A stretch of 64,000 bases of DNA, taken from the NCBI RefSeq assembly GCF_000014965.1, contig NC_008554.1, forward strand, positions 4,266,001-4,330,000. Reading direction: 5' to 3'. A program made the translations under genes and the position numbers. The stretch comes from Syntrophobacter fumaroxidans MPOB. GTDB lineage: Bacteria; Desulfobacterota; Syntrophobacteria; Syntrophobacterales; Syntrophobacteraceae. The notes below the pieces were generated by a model that saw nothing but the letters and a program-made list of their open reading frames with translations, had not been told where the DNA came from and did not search any database. Of this stretch, positions 63,927-64,000 are shown piece by piece; positions within the stretch are counted from its first letter, which is position 1, and each line of letters starts with the position of its first letter.

Positions 63927-64000
63927 ATGGCAGACAAGAACGGTAAGGAACCGGAATATGTCGTAATCGAGAGCGGCAAGACCTCATTTAGGGATCTATA
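63927..64000 (+). CDS. N-terminus of an unidentified protein (cut by window edge)
   Basis: ATG 63927 with GGAGGAGGGAGAG upstream; 24 residues visible (MADKNGKEPEYVVIESGKTS ...). Soluble-looking start; too short to assign. A transporter of the putative sulfate-exporter type sometimes starts in this way, but that is only a guess. Confidence 0.6.
   Translation, partial: MADKNGKEPEYVVIESGKTSFRDL

Overview
The window (GC-rich, roughly 60% G+C by eye) looks like a chromosomal segment of an anaerobic, sulfate-reducing or syntrophic deltaproteobacterium (Desulfobacterota, Syntrophobacter-like). This is inferred from a selenium-dependent Hdr-Mvh hydrogenase operon, two formate dehydrogenases in tandem, anaerobic glycerol-3-phosphate dehydrogenase subunits, PAS histidine kinases and a c-di-GMP-type riboswitch. 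No rRNA, tRNA, CRISPR, phage or complete IS element was seen.

Layout. 1-1.4 kb: minus-strand telA-like gene and the start of an exported protein. 2.2-4.2 kb: exported beta-propeller protein made of 44-residue repeats. 4.8-10.3 kb: ABC importer (binding protein, ATPase, fused permease) followed by glpB; glpA lies convergent at 10.4-12.0 kb with a palindromic repeat between them. 12.7-18.7 kb: HAD phosphatase, a minus-strand methyltransferase/small ORF/MFS cluster, gatC-gatA, and a protein with two HExxH motifs. 19.9-22.1 kb: coiled-coil membrane protein and thiM-thiE. 23.2-29.7 kb: cytosolic NuoG-like formate dehydrogenase, then a Tat-exported formate dehydrogenase alpha and beta. 30.4-33.6 kb: terC and two L,D-transpeptidase lipoproteins. 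34.9-44.2 kb: glnS, two histidine kinases, a sirtuin and a PstS-like binding protein. 44.2-47.4 kb: mostly regulatory and mobile DNA: a GEMM-I riboswitch, an exported protein, a strong terminator with a group IIC intron remnant directly behind it, and a MITE-like repeat. 47.7-54.2 kb: sulfotransferase, flippase-like protein, a large nested inverted repeat, MFS transporter, UPF0261 protein and a small membrane protein. 54.8-62.8 kb: hydrogenase maturation protease, an HTH/Fe-S/CCG fusion, HdrA, MvhD, MvhG and MvhA.

The most striking system is the 54.8-62.8 kb operon. Three of its genes are interrupted by an in-frame UGA, each time where a family cysteine belongs (PE-U-GHA in the CCG subunit, NDCSM-U in HdrA, DP-U-ISCATH in MvhA), and each UGA is followed at the right distance by a small hairpin that could be a bacterial SECIS. 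Read through, they give an electron-bifurcating Hdr-[NiFeSe] hydrogenase with three selenoproteins, one of which carries an N-terminal MerR/excisionase-type DNA-binding domain. The protease in front would trim the 24-residue tail of the large subunit. With the nearby formate dehydrogenases this suggests H2/formate electron exchange.

The second theme is a family of MITE-like repeats (at least seven complete, partial or diverged copies in 64 kb) with TACG-type terminal inverted repeats, frequent TCA flanking duplications, modular nested arms and a highly structured 220-bp core. Some copies abut stop codons or terminators and may act as terminators themselves.
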